In this document: positions 32,593 to 41,052 of the stretch, one piece after another
Layout of the letters: the number at the start of each line of letters is the position of its first letter
Position numbering within the stretch: position 1 is the stretch's first letter
Source: Falsiroseomonas oleicola
GTDB lineage: Bacteria > Pseudomonadota > Alphaproteobacteria > Acetobacterales > Acetobacteraceae
DNA length: 64,000 bases
Reading direction: 5' to 3'
NCBI RefSeq assembly: GCF_019029495.1
Contig: NZ_JAERQM010000004.1
Coordinates: forward strand, 478,880 to 542,879
The notes under the pieces: model-generated
The model's input: only the letters and a program-made list of their open reading frames with translations
Told to the model about the DNA's origin: nothing
Databases searched by the model: none
Made by a program: the position numbers and the translations under genes

Positions 32593-35346
32593 ATGCGCCC
32601 GATTCATCACCTCACCACCCGCCTCGTCCGGGGGGCGGCGGGGCTGCTTCTCTCGGCCTCCGCCGTGGCGCTGCTGGCCGGCCTGCCAACCCCGACCGCG
32701 GCGGAGACGGCCACCTTCTTCGACAGCATCTTCGAGGGGCGTGAGCGCTTCGACCAGCGCGTCGCCGAGGCGGGCGGGACGCTCAATATCGATCTCCTGT
32801 CCGGCCTGACCAGTCGCGTCACGAGCTGGGCACGCAGCGGCTACAGCATCGCCTCCGGCAATGGCGATACGCGCAGCGTCAGCAGCAGCCGCTTCTCCTC
32901 CATCAGCGGGCCGGGCGGCAGCTTCGCCAGCGGTGACGGCATCCGGATGAGCGCCACCTCGGAGGATTCGCAGGGCAGCGGGCTGGTCTTCACCTTCGAC
33001 AGCCCGGTCAACGCCTTCGCCCTGGAACTGGAAGGCTGGGCGACCTGCTGCTTCCCCAGCGCGCTCTACATCTCCTTCGATGGTGGCACGCCCATCCTGG
33101 TCGGCAGCGCGCAGGCCGAAAGCGATAACCCCGGGGAGGCCCGCTACAACCAATCGTTGACCTTCGTCGCGCTCATCAACGACTCCGCGACCTTCACCAC
33201 CGTCGCCTTCTACGGCGCGGCCGATGGCGATTCGATGTATGGCGGCGGCACCATCCGCTACGCCGTCGTGCCCATCGGCGGCCTGTCCGGTGAGCAGGTG
33301 ATTGATGGCAGCCAGCCCGCCTTCACCGAATCCGACCGCGCCATCCAGGGCGCCACCGTGACCTTCCGCGGCGGCACCTTCCGCCCGACCGGCGCCACGG
33401 CGCTGGCGCAGAATGTGGTGGTGGAGGGCACCAATGGCATCATCGACACCTCCCAGGGCCCGGTCGTGCTGCTCGGCACCATCACCGGCGACGGGCAGTT
33501 CCAGTTGATCGGTGGCGGCCGGCTGACGTTCTCCGGCGAGGCCGCCAATGCCGGTGGCGTGGATGCGCAATCCGGCACGGTGGTGGTGGATGGCCTGTTT
33601 CGTGGCCCCGTCCTGGTGGGTCCGGACGGCACGCTCACCGGCGGCGGCATCATCGGCGGGGCGACGACCATCTCCGGCATCCTCAGCCCCGGCGCCTCCC
33701 CCGGCACGCTGACCTTCACCGCCCCGGTCACGCTCAATGCCGGCGCGGTGACGCGGCTGGAGATCGACGGCACGGGCACCGGCAGCGGCGCGGGTTCGCA
33801 TGACCGCGTGCTGGTCACGGGTGCCGGCAATACGCTGACGGCCGGCGGCAGCTTGCAGCCGGTGCTGCGCGGCATCACCGGCGCGGCCAATAACGACTTC
33901 ACGCCCGCCCTCGGCCAGACCTTCCGCGTGATCCAGGCGGAAGGCGGGCTGCTCGGCAGCTTCGCGGGGCTGGAGCAGCCGGCCTCCGGCCTGCCGGCCG
34001 GCGCGCGCTTCGATGCGCTGTATGGCCCGAACAGCCTGGACCTGGTGGCCACCCCGTCCAGCTACGGCAATCTGGCCCCGCTCGGCATCGGCCAGCGCGG
34101 CAATCAGGTGGCCGCGGGCACGGCCGTCGACGCGATCCGCCCCGCGGCGGGGGTGCGGATGACCGGCGATGCGGCGGATGTCTTCGGCGCGCTCTATACC
34201 CTGCCGGGCGCGGCCATTCCCGCGGCGCTGGACCAGATTTCGGGCGTGGTGCATGCGCAGGCGCTGGCGGCGACGCTGGAACACCGGCGCATCCTCGGCG
34301 CCGGCATCGGCCACCGCCTGGCCGCCATCCGTGCCGGCGATCCGGCGCTGACCACCGCCCAGGCGGCGCTTGCCCCGCGCGTGGCGCTGGACACGGCGCG
34401 CAGCGTGCAGATGACGGCCGCGCCGGGTGCCGGCATCGCCCCGGAATGGGACGGCGTCCCGGCCGGGGATGGTGGCGGCGATGGGGCGGGGGACGGCGCC
34501 TTCGCCGGCTGGTCGCTCTGGGGCCGCGCGCTGGGCGCCACGGGCAGTGTCCGCGGCGACGGCAATGCGCCGGGCTATGAGCGGCAATCCGGCGGCGCGC
34601 TGGTGGGCGCCGATCGCCGCCTCGCCCCCGGCCTGACCGCCGGCATCGCGCTGGGCTTCCTGCGCGGCACGGTCGATGGTGACGAGAGCACCGGGGAGGT
34701 GCGGCTGGATACCTACCAGGCCAGCCTCTACGGCGTTTACATGCCGCCCAGCCAGGCGGCGATGAAGCCCTTCCTCGATGCCACCCTCGGCACCGGCCTC
34801 AGCCGCTACGACTCGCGGCGGGACATCGCCTTCGGCAGCCTGGCGCGCCGCGCCAATGGGGACAGCGACGGCACCGATCTGACGGCGGAGGCCGGCTTCG
34901 GCTTCACCACGACGCTCCAGGGCATCGACCTGGAACCCCGCGCCTTCCTGCGCTGGGACCGCATCAGCCGTGGCGGCTTCACCGAGACCGGGGCGGGTGC
35001 GCTGGATCTCAGTGTCGATGGCCAGACCGCCGATGCACTGCGCGCCGGCATCGGGCTGCGCGCCAGCCGGGGCTTCACCCTGGGCGACGGCCTGCGGCTG
35101 CAACCCGAGTTGCGCCTGGGCTATGCGCGGGAATTGCAGGACGGGCTGGATGCCGGCACGCATCGCCTGGGTGGCGCGGCCTTCCGGGTCGAGTCGCCGC
35201 GTGGCGGGCGCGATGTGCTGACCGGCGGCATCGGCCTGACCGCCTTCCGCGGCGACCGCTTCGCCGTGATGGTGGACTATGACGGCGCGCGGAGCGAGCG
35301 TGGCACGGACCATGTGCTGACCCTCGGCCTGCGGCTGGTCTGGTAG
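32593..35346 (+). CDS. Autotransporter outer-membrane beta-barrel protein (type Va secretion)
   Basis: A 917-residue protein. A signal peptide (LLLSASAVALLAGLPTPTAA) is followed by a passenger with a unique N-terminal beta domain (residues about 40-230, containing the cysteine pair ATCCFPS) and a glycine-rich beta-helix (NVVVEGTNGIIDTSQG, GGGIIGGATTISGILSPGASPGTL). The last 280 residues (from WSLWGRALGATGSVRG) form the translocation barrel and end in the required aromatic residue (LGLRLVW). The passenger's surface function is unknown. An AGGAAGG site precedes the ATG. It is not clearly linked to neighbours. Confidence 0.88.
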   Translation: MRPIHHLTTRLVRGAAGLLLSASAVALLAGLPTPTAAETATFFDSIFEGRERFDQRVAEAGGTLNIDLLSGLTSRVTSWARSGYSIASGNGDTRSVSSSRFSSISGPGGSFASGDGIRMSATSEDSQGSGLVFTFDSPVNAFALELEGWATCCFPSALYISFDGGTPILVGSAQAESDNPGEARYNQSLTFVALINDSATFTTVAFYGAADGDSMYGGGTIRYAVVPIGGLSGEQVIDGSQPAFTESDRAIQGATVTFRGGTFRPTGATALAQNVVVEGTNGIIDTSQGPVVLLGTITGDGQFQLIGGGRLTFSGEAANAGGVDAQSGTVVVDGLFRGPVLVGPDGTLTGGGIIGGATTISGILSPGASPGTLTFTAPVTLNAGAVTRLEIDGTGTGSGAGSHDRVLVTGAGNTLTAGGSLQPVLRGITGAANNDFTPALGQTFRVIQAEGGLLGSFAGLEQPASGLPAGARFDALYGPNSLDLVATPSSYGNLAPLGIGQRGNQVAAGTAVDAIRPAAGVRMTGDAADVFGALYTLPGAAIPAALDQISGVVHAQALAATLEHRRILGAGIGHRLAAIRAGDPALTTAQAALAPRVALDTARSVQMTAAPGAGIAPEWDGVPAGDGGGDGAGDGAFAGWSLWGRALGATGSVRGDGNAPGYERQSGGALVGADRRLAPGLTAGIALGFLRGTVDGDESTGEVRLDTYQASLYGVYMPPSQAAMKPFLDATLGTGLSRYDSRRDIAFGSLARRANGDSDGTDLTAEAGFGFTTTLQGIDLEPRAFLRWDRISRGGFTETGAGALDLSVDGQTADALRAGIGLRASRGFTLGDGLRLQPELRLGYARELQDGLDAGTHRLGGAAFRVESPRGGRDVLTGGIGLTAFRGDRFAVMVDYDGARSERGTDHVLTLGLRLVW

Positions 35347-35372
35347 CGGGCGGCGGCTCTCACCGACGGCGA

Positions 35373-35390
35373 CTGTCAGAAAACGGTCAC
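35373..35390 (+). promoter_or_regulatory. Pho box upstream of the STAS/anti-sigma pair
   Basis: CTGTCAG-AAAA-CGGTCAC: two 7-base half-sites with their starts 11 bases apart. It matches 16 of 18 positions of the E. coli-type consensus CTGTCATAWAWCTGTCAY. It ends 57 bases before the STAS start codon and just after the autotransporter stop, so PhoB probably activates the STAS, kinase and pst genes from here. Confidence 0.7.
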
Positions 35391-35447
35391 GCAGCACCCG
35401 GCCGCGGCCGTCTAGACAACCGCGCCCCATTTTCGCGGAGACGGCCA

Positions 35448-35786
35448 GTGCGTTTTGAAGTTGTTGAGATCAGCCCGGCAGCCAACAAGGTCATCCTGGT
35501 CGGGCGGCTGGATGCGACGACGGTGGGGCAGGTGGAAACCGGCTTCACCGCCGCGGTCGCCGCTTCCGGCCGCAGCGCGGTGCTGGACCTGACCGAACTG
35601 GCCTTCCTGTCCTCCCTCGGCATCCGCCTGCTGCTGTCCTCGGCCCGGGTGGTGTCGCGGCGCGGCGGCAAGGTGGTGCTGTTCGGCGCCCAGCCCATGG
35701 TGGCCGAGGTGCTGGAAGCCATGGCGCTGGAGGAGGTGCTGCCCCTGGTGCCCACCGAGGCCGAGGCCGTCGCCCGGCTGGGCTGA
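35448..35786 (+). CDS. STAS-domain anti-sigma factor antagonist (SpoIIAA/RsbV-like)
   Basis: A 112-residue single-domain STAS protein (VDL core: VILVGRLDATTVGQVETGF, then AVLDLTELAFLSSLGIRLLLSSARVV). The serine in FLSSLGI corresponds to the phosphorylated serine of SpoIIAA/RsbV. Such proteins bind and inhibit anti-sigma kinases when unphosphorylated. The kinase-like gene follows with a one-base overlap. A Pho box lies upstream and pstS downstream, linking the pair to phosphate starvation. Confidence 0.88.
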   Translation: MRFEVVEISPAANKVILVGRLDATTVGQVETGFTAAVAASGRSAVLDLTELAFLSSLGIRLLLSSARVVSRRGGKVVLFGAQPMVAEVLEAMALEEVLPLVPTEAEAVARLG

Positions 35787-36190
35787 TGGTCTTGCGGCTG
35801 GAGGTGCCGGTTTCGCTGGCCGGACTCGCGGCGGCGCAGGAGGCGGTTGAAGCCTGGGCCGAGTCGCAGGACGTCCCACCGGCCCAGGCGCTGCGGCTGC
35901 GGCTGGTGACCGAGGAGCTTCTGGCTAATCTGATCGAGCACGCCACCTGGCCGGCCGGGCCCACCCCGGCGCGGCTGGAGGTCGTCTGGCGCGACGGCGT
36001 GCTGTCCCTGGCGCTGGAAGATGCGGCCGCCCCCTTCGACCCGCGCCACGCCCCTGCGGCGGTGCCAAGCCTGGAAGGGGAGGCGGTGGGCGGCCTTGGC
36101 CTCGCCTTGGTGCGCCGCATGGCGCAGCGGCTGGACTATGGCCGGACGGAAGCGGGAGGGAACCGCACCAGCCTCGATATCCGCGCCTGA
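35786..36190 (+). CDS. Anti-sigma regulatory serine kinase-like ATPase (RsbW/SpoIIAB-like HATPase)
   Basis: A 134-residue GHKL ATPase domain. The N box is LRLVTEELLANLIEH, the G1 aspartate lies in LALEDAAAPFDPR, and the G2 box is GGLGLALVRRMAQRLDYGR, with a C-terminal strand NRTSLDI. Members phosphorylate their STAS partner and sequester a sigma factor, or act in a partner-switching cascade. The start overlaps the STAS stop (TGATG). No sigma factor gene is in the window, so the target is unknown. Confidence 0.88.
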   Translation: MVLRLEVPVSLAGLAAAQEAVEAWAESQDVPPAQALRLRLVTEELLANLIEHATWPAGPTPARLEVVWRDGVLSLALEDAAAPFDPRHAPAAVPSLEGEAVGGLGLALVRRMAQRLDYGRTEAGGNRTSLDIRA

Positions 36191-36232
36191 TGGGCCGGAC
36201 GACCGGATAACCAAGCCTTGTTGTGGGTTTCC

Positions 36233-36261
36233 ATGTCACGGAACCTTCACAAAACTGCAAT
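36233..36261 (+). promoter_or_regulatory. Tandem Pho half-sites upstream of pstS
   Basis: Three half-sites at 11-base steps: ATGTCAC (36233), CCTTCAC (36244) and CTGCAAT (36255), with spacers GGAA and AAAA. Each is a moderate match to the PhoB consensus (overlapping pairs match about 12-13 of 18 positions). The array ends about 87 bases before the pstS start, the usual location for PhoB activation of pst operons. Confidence 0.6.
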
Positions 36262-36348
36262 CGTCACGTCGCCTCCGGCGCCTAGAAGCCGCCCGGCGGG
36301 GCACCTTTCCATGCTTGGCCCCTCATAACAGGACCGGAGAATGACACA

Positions 36349-37416
36349 GTGAACAGGCGCACCCTTCTGCTCGGCACTGGCGCGGCACTCGGCGCCGGGC
36401 TTCTCAATGCCCGCGGCGCGATGGCGCAGACGGTTCCGACCGTGACCGGCGCCGGCGCGACGTTCCCCCGCCCCCTCTATGAGCGCTGGTCTGTCCAGGC
36501 ACGTGATGCCGGCGTTGCCCAGCTCAACTACCAGTCGATCGGCTCCGGCGGCGGCATCAACCAGATCACCGCGCGCACGGTCGATTTCGGCGCCTCCGAC
36601 GCCCCGCTGACCACCGAACAGCTCACCGAGCGCAAGCTGCTGCAGTTCCCGACGGTGATGGGTTCGGTCGTTCTGTCCGCCAACCTGCCGGGCGTCGCCG
36701 ACCAGGCGCTGAAGCTGACGCCGGAAGTGATCGCCGACATCTTCCTGGGCAAGATCACCCGCTGGCGCGACCCGAAGATCGTCGAGCTGAACCGCGACGT
36801 GACGATCCCGAACATGCCGCTGAGCGTCGCCTACCGCGCCGATGGCTCGGGCACGACCTGGGTGTGGACGACCTACCTGTCCCGCATCAGCGAGGAGTGG
36901 AAGAACGGCCCGGGTGCCGGCACCTCCGTTCGCTGGCCGGTCGGCAATGGCGCGCGTGGCAATGAGGGTGTGTCCAACATCATCCGCAACAGCCCCGGCA
37001 CCATTGGCTACATCGAGAACGCCTATGCGGTGGTGAACCGCATGCCGACGACGCAGATCCGCAACAAGTCCGGCAACTTCGTCCGAGCGCAGCCGCCGGC
37101 CTTCAACGCCACCGCGGCGGCCGCGAACTGGAACGTGCCGAACTTCGCCGCCGACACCATCGACCTGAACGGTGCGACGGTGTGGCCGATCACCTCCCCC
37201 ACCTACATCCTGCTGCCGATGGACCCGCCGGCCGAGAAGGTCGCGGGCAACCAGAACGCGATGCGCTTCTTCGACTGGGCCTTCAAGAACGGGGCCGAGG
37301 CGGCGACTCGCCTGGAATACATCCCGCTGCCCGCCAGCGCGCATGAGCTGGTTCGTGCGGCCTGGACGGCGAATGTGAAGGGTCCGAACGGCCAGGCGCT
37401 GTGGCCGGTTGGCTGA
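36349..37416 (+). CDS. pstS: Phosphate ABC transporter substrate-binding protein PstS
   Basis: A 355-residue periplasmic phosphate receptor. A signal peptide ends near AMAQT, followed by TVTGAGATFPRPLYERW, the phosphate-binding SIGSGGGINQI and DFGASDAPL loops, RADGSGTTWVWT and NEGVSNIIRNSPGTIGYIE, all diagnostic of PstS. It starts with GTG at 36349, preceded by GGAGAA. It is the first gene of pstSCAB-phoU-phoB and lies behind Pho half-sites. A hairpin after its stop may keep PstS more abundant than the membrane subunits. Confidence 0.95.
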   Translation: MNRRTLLLGTGAALGAGLLNARGAMAQTVPTVTGAGATFPRPLYERWSVQARDAGVAQLNYQSIGSGGGINQITARTVDFGASDAPLTTEQLTERKLLQFPTVMGSVVLSANLPGVADQALKLTPEVIADIFLGKITRWRDPKIVELNRDVTIPNMPLSVAYRADGSGTTWVWTTYLSRISEEWKNGPGAGTSVRWPVGNGARGNEGVSNIIRNSPGTIGYIENAYAVVNRMPTTQIRNKSGNFVRAQPPAFNATAAAANWNVPNFAADTIDLNGATVWPITSPTYILLPMDPPAEKVAGNQNAMRFFDWAFKNGAEAATRLEYIPLPASAHELVRAAWTANVKGPNGQALWPVG

Positions 37417-37439
37417 TCAGGCTGGCTTGAATGGCCGGG

Positions 37440-37462
37440 GCCGGGCGCTGGTGGCGCCCGGC
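37440..37462 (+). terminator. Intercistronic hairpin between pstS and pstC (attenuator-like)
   Basis: GCCGGGCGC (37440-37448) and GCGCCCGGC (37454-37462) form a 9-bp stem with a 5-base loop, immediately after pstS and before the pstC start. There is no U-tract, so it more likely stabilises pstS mRNA or partially terminates than ends transcription outright. Confidence 0.55.
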
Positions 37463-37473
37463 TCTGGCTGCTT

Positions 37474-38499
37474 GTGTTGCTGACAACCTCCATCGCCGGG
37501 ACCCCCGCCTTGCAGCAGACCATCACGGCCGAGGACTCGGCCATTCCCGCCGGCGGCGCCAAGCGGCGAACCGGCAGTTTCGGCGACAAGCTGTTCGAAG
37601 GGCTGTGCCGTGGTGCCGGCGTGCTGGTGCTGCTCACCCTGGGTGGCATCATCCTGACGCTGCTGATCGGCGGCCTGCCGGCCTTCCTGCATTACGGTCC
37701 GGCCTTCATCACCAGTGACGCCTGGAACCCTGTGGAAGACCACCGCGAGGAATACGGCGCGCTGGTGTCCATCTTCGGCACCATTGTCAGCGCCGTGCTG
37801 GCCATCATATTCGCTGTCCCGGTCGCCTTCGGCATTTCGTTTTTCCTGACCGAGCTTGCGCCGGAATGGTTGCGGCGCCCGGTGGGGACGGCGATCGAGC
37901 TGCTGGCCGCGGTACCCTCCATCATCTATGGCATGTGGGGCCTGTTCGTGGTCGTGCCCTTCGTGCAGGTCTATATCCAGCTCGGCCTCGGCGAGTATCT
38001 CGAGACCATTCCGCTGATCGGCTTCATCTTCGAAAGCCGCTCCTTCGCCGGCACCTCGCTGTTCACCGCGGCGCTGGTCCTGGCCATCATGATCCTGCCC
38101 TTCATCGCCGCGACGATGCGCGACGTCTTCCTGCAGGTGCCGCCGGTCTACAAGGAAAGCGCCTACGGCCTCGGCGCGACGCGGTGGGAAGTGGTGAAGG
38201 GCGTGGTGCTGCCCTACACACGCATTTCCGTGGTCGGTGGCATCATGCTGGGGCTGGGACGCGCGCTGGGCGAGACCATGGCGGTGACCTTCGTCATCGG
38301 CAACGCCAACCGCATGCCGCAGAGCATCTTCGACCCCTCCACCACCATTGCCTCCGTCATCGCGATGGAGTTCCCGGAGAGTCTTTCGGGCAGCATGAAG
38401 CAGTCGGCGCTGTTCGCGCTCGGCTTCCTGCTGTTCGTCATCTCCTTCCTGGTGCTGGCCTCCTCCCGCTACCTGCTCCGCTCCCGCCTGAAGGCCTGA
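37474..38499 (+). CDS. pstC: Phosphate ABC transporter permease PstC
   Basis: A 341-residue inner-membrane protein with a cytoplasmic N-terminal extension of about 45 residues, then six helices. The coupling loop KESAYGLGATRWEVVKGVVLP and the downstream GLGRALGETMAV motif are typical of PstC. The start is uncertain: no ATG is in frame near the start, so GTG 37474 or the following TTG is used, and later TTG codons are possible. It works with PstA and PstB to import phosphate delivered by PstS. Confidence 0.93.
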   Translation: MLLTTSIAGTPALQQTITAEDSAIPAGGAKRRTGSFGDKLFEGLCRGAGVLVLLTLGGIILTLLIGGLPAFLHYGPAFITSDAWNPVEDHREEYGALVSIFGTIVSAVLAIIFAVPVAFGISFFLTELAPEWLRRPVGTAIELLAAVPSIIYGMWGLFVVVPFVQVYIQLGLGEYLETIPLIGFIFESRSFAGTSLFTAALVLAIMILPFIAATMRDVFLQVPPVYKESAYGLGATRWEVVKGVVLPYTRISVVGGIMLGLGRALGETMAVTFVIGNANRMPQSIFDPSTTIASVIAMEFPESLSGSMKQSALFALGFLLFVISFLVLASSRYLLRSRLKA

Positions 38500-38503
38500 T
38501 GCC

Positions 38504-39409
38504 ATGAGCACCACGACCATGTCCCCCCTCCTGAAGGCGCGGAACGAGAGCGCGGCGCGCTCGCTCGGCCGACGCCGGAAGATGGTCGACTCGACCATCA
38601 AGTGGCTCTGCCTCATTGCCACGGTGGCCGGCCTGTTCTTCCTGGCCTCGATCATGGGCACGCTGCTGTGGCGTGGCCTGGAATCGCTGAGCCTGAACAC
38701 GCTGATCGCCGAGTTCAAGCCGACGAGCTATGGCGAGGATACCTCGGCCCCCGGCGGGCTTCGGCACGCCATCATCGGCAGCCTGATCCAGACCGCGATC
38801 GGCACCGTCATCGGCACGCCGATCGGTTTGCTGGTGGGCACCTACCTGGCCGAATATGCGCGGGGCTCCGCCTTCGGCAATGCGGTGCGCTTCGTCTCCG
38901 ACGTGCTGCTCTCGGCGCCCTCGATCCTGATCGGCCTGTTCATCTATCAGCTGGTAGTGCTGCCGATGGGCGGCTTCTCCGGCATCGCCGGTGCCCTGGC
39001 GCTGGCCATCATCGTCATCCCCGTCGTGGTCCGCACGACGGAGGACATGCTCCAGCTCATCCCCAACACGCTGCGGGAGGCCGTGATCGGCCTCGGCGCG
39101 CCGAAGTGGAAGATGATCACGCTGGTCTGCTACAAGGCCGCGGCATCCGGAATCCTGACCGGAATCCTGCTGGCGGTGGCGCGCATCGCCGGTGAGACGG
39201 CGCCGCTGCTGCTGACCAGCTTCGGCAACAACGTCACCAGCCTCGACCTGTCGAGCGCCATGGCCAGCCTGCCGATAGCCATCTACCAGCAGGCCAATTC
39301 GGGCTTCCCGGACCTGATCCAGATCGCCTGGTCCGGCGCGCTGATCGTGACGCTGGGTGTTCTCGCCATCAACATCATTGCCCGCTTCGTGATCCGCGGG
39401 CGCCACTGA
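38504..39409 (+). CDS. pstA: Phosphate ABC transporter permease PstA
   Basis: A 301-residue inner-membrane subunit with six helices, starting four bases after pstC. The coupling loop reads LREAVIGLGAPKWKMITLV and is followed by ARIAGETAPLLLTSFG, both characteristic of PstA. It pairs with PstC to form the phosphate channel. The cytoplasmic N-terminus contains a basic SLGRRRKMVDST segment before the first helix. Confidence 0.95.
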   Translation: MSTTTMSPLLKARNESAARSLGRRRKMVDSTIKWLCLIATVAGLFFLASIMGTLLWRGLESLSLNTLIAEFKPTSYGEDTSAPGGLRHAIIGSLIQTAIGTVIGTPIGLLVGTYLAEYARGSAFGNAVRFVSDVLLSAPSILIGLFIYQLVVLPMGGFSGIAGALALAIIVIPVVVRTTEDMLQLIPNTLREAVIGLGAPKWKMITLVCYKAAASGILTGILLAVARIAGETAPLLLTSFGNNVTSLDLSSAMASLPIAIYQQANSGFPDLIQIAWSGALIVTLGVLAINIIARFVIRGRH

Positions 39410-39453
39410 GCCAGGAAGGGCGGCCCACAGGGCCGTAAGATGAGGACGATCCG

Positions 39454-40296
39454 ATGGGCTCGACGACCGAACAGACCAACTCTACCAGCTCAGCCTCCGG
39501 CTTCGGCGGCATGCAGGCCCGGTCGGCGGAGGCGCTGAACACCACGGCGCGCATCTCCGTGCGGAACCTGGATTTCTTCTACGGTGCGAACAAGGCGCTG
39601 AAAGGCATCAACCTGGACCTGCCCGACCGGCAGGTGACGGGCATGATCGGCCCCTCCGGCTGCGGCAAGTCCACGCTGCTGCGCGTGCTGAACCGGATGT
39701 ACAGCCTGTATCCGGGTCAGCGCGCCCAGGGTGAGGTGCTGATGGACGGCCGCAACATGATCGACGACTCGGTCGATCTGAACGAGCTGCGTTCCAAGAT
39801 CGGCATGGTCTTCCAGAAGCCCACGCCCTTCCCGATGACGATCTACGACAACATCGCCTTCGGCATCAAACTGCACGAGAAGCTGCCGAAGTCCGAGATG
39901 GACGATCGCGTCGAATGGGCGCTGACCCGCGCCGCCATCTGGGGCGAGGTGAAGGACCGGCTGAATGCCTCCGCCATGGGCCTCTCGGGCGGCCAGCAGC
40001 AGCGGCTCTGCATCGCGCGCTCCATCGCCGTGCGCCCGGAGGTGATGCTGTTCGACGAGCCGACCAGCGCGCTCGACCCGATCAGCACGCTGAAGATCGA
40101 GGAGCTGATCGACGAGTTGAAGCGCGACTTCACCATCTGCATCGTGACGCACAACATGCAGCAGGCGGCGCGCTGCGCCGACCAGGTGGCGTTCTTCTAT
40201 CTCGGCGAATTGGTGGAAGTGGCGCCGGCCGCGCAGCTTTTCACCGCGCCGCGCGAAAAGCGCACGCAGGAATACATCACCGGCCGCTTCGGCTGA
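39454..40296 (+). CDS. pstB: Phosphate ABC transporter ATPase PstB
   Basis: A 280-residue ATPase energising phosphate import. Walker A is [12 protein letters not shown], the signature [13 protein letters not shown], Walker [14 protein letters not shown] and the switch histidine is in IVTHNMQQA. The [17 protein letters not shown]-loop region is specific to PstB. A nonconserved N-terminal extension of about 30 serine/threonine-rich residues precedes the domain. It lies 44 bases after pstA and 11 before phoU. Confidence 0.97.
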   Translation: MGSTTEQTNSTSSASGFGGMQARSAEALNTTARISVRNLDFFYGANKALKGINLDLPDRQVTGMIGPSGCGKSTLLRVLNRMYSLYPGQRAQGEVLMDGRNMIDDSVDLNELRSKIGMVFQKPTPFPMTIYDNIAFGIKLHEKLPKSEMDDRVEWALTRAAIWGEVKDRLNASAMGLSGGQQQRLCIARSIAVRPEVMLFDEPTSALDPISTLKIEELIDELKRDFTICIVTHNMQQAARCADQVAFFYLGELVEVAPAAQLFTAPREKRTQEYITGRFG

Positions 40297-40307
40297 GGAC
40301 CACGAAA

Positions 40308-41033
40308 ATGCCCATGGAAACCCAATCCGACCACATCGTGCGCTCCTATGACGAACAGCTTCGCCGCCTGCGCGACATGCTGGCGCGCATGGGCGGCCTG
40401 GCGGAGCGCCAGGTGAACGACGCCACGGTGGCGCTGACCCGCCGCGACGCCACGCTGGCGGCCGAGGTGATCGGCCGCGACGCGGCGCTCGACCAGTTGG
40501 AGCGCGAGATCGAGGCCTTCTGCATCCGCATCCTCGCCACCCGCCAGCCGATGGCCATCGACCTGCGGCTGATCGTCGCGGCGATGAAGGTCAGCCACGA
40601 TCTGGAACGCATCGGCGACTATGCCCGCAATGCCGCCAAGCGCAGCATCATCGTGGCGCAGCAGCCGACGCTGGGCAGCCTGAACGGCTTCCTGCGCATG
40701 ACCCGCCTGGTGCAGGAAAACCTGAAGGGCGCGATCGACGCGCTGGTCAATGACGATGCCGAGGCCGCGGCACGCGTCTGGGGCAATGATGAGCCGGTGG
40801 ACGATGTCTATAACGGCATCTTCCGCGAGATGCTGACCTTCATGATGGAGGATCCGCGCAACATCACCGCCGCGACGCATCTGCTGTTCATCGCCAAGAA
40901 CCTGGAGCGCATCGGCGACCACGCGACCAACATCGCCGAGACGGTGCACTACGCCGTGCGCGGTGACAGCCTGCCCGACGACCGGCCCAAGGCGGACAGC
41001 TCCGCCTATGCCGTCGTGCGGCCGCCCGAATAG
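40308..41033 (+). CDS. phoU: Phosphate signalling regulator PhoU
   Basis: A 241-residue all-helical protein built of two PhoU repeats (HIVRSYDEQLRRLRDMLARMGGLAERQV and the second around DVYNGIFREMLTFMMEDPRN), each with the metal-binding E/DxxxD-type helix (HDLERIGDYARN and KNLERIGDHATN). It couples the PstSCAB transporter to the PhoR kinase and prevents phosphate overload. The ATG at 40308 is used; ATG 40314 is also in frame. Confidence 0.95.
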   Translation: MPMETQSDHIVRSYDEQLRRLRDMLARMGGLAERQVNDATVALTRRDATLAAEVIGRDAALDQLEREIEAFCIRILATRQPMAIDLRLIVAAMKVSHDLERIGDYARNAAKRSIIVAQQPTLGSLNGFLRMTRLVQENLKGAIDALVNDDAEAAARVWGNDEPVDDVYNGIFREMLTFMMEDPRNITAATHLLFIAKNLERIGDHATNIAETVHYAVRGDSLPDDRPKADSSAYAVVRPPE

Positions 41034-41052
41034 GTAAGTGAGGACCGATATC

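Noticed and set aside
32314-35430. A 1038-codon open frame on the minus strand opposite the autotransporter
   Set aside because: It is rich in arginine, glycine, alanine and histidine with no domain pattern. It mirrors the third-position GC of the real gene on the plus strand.
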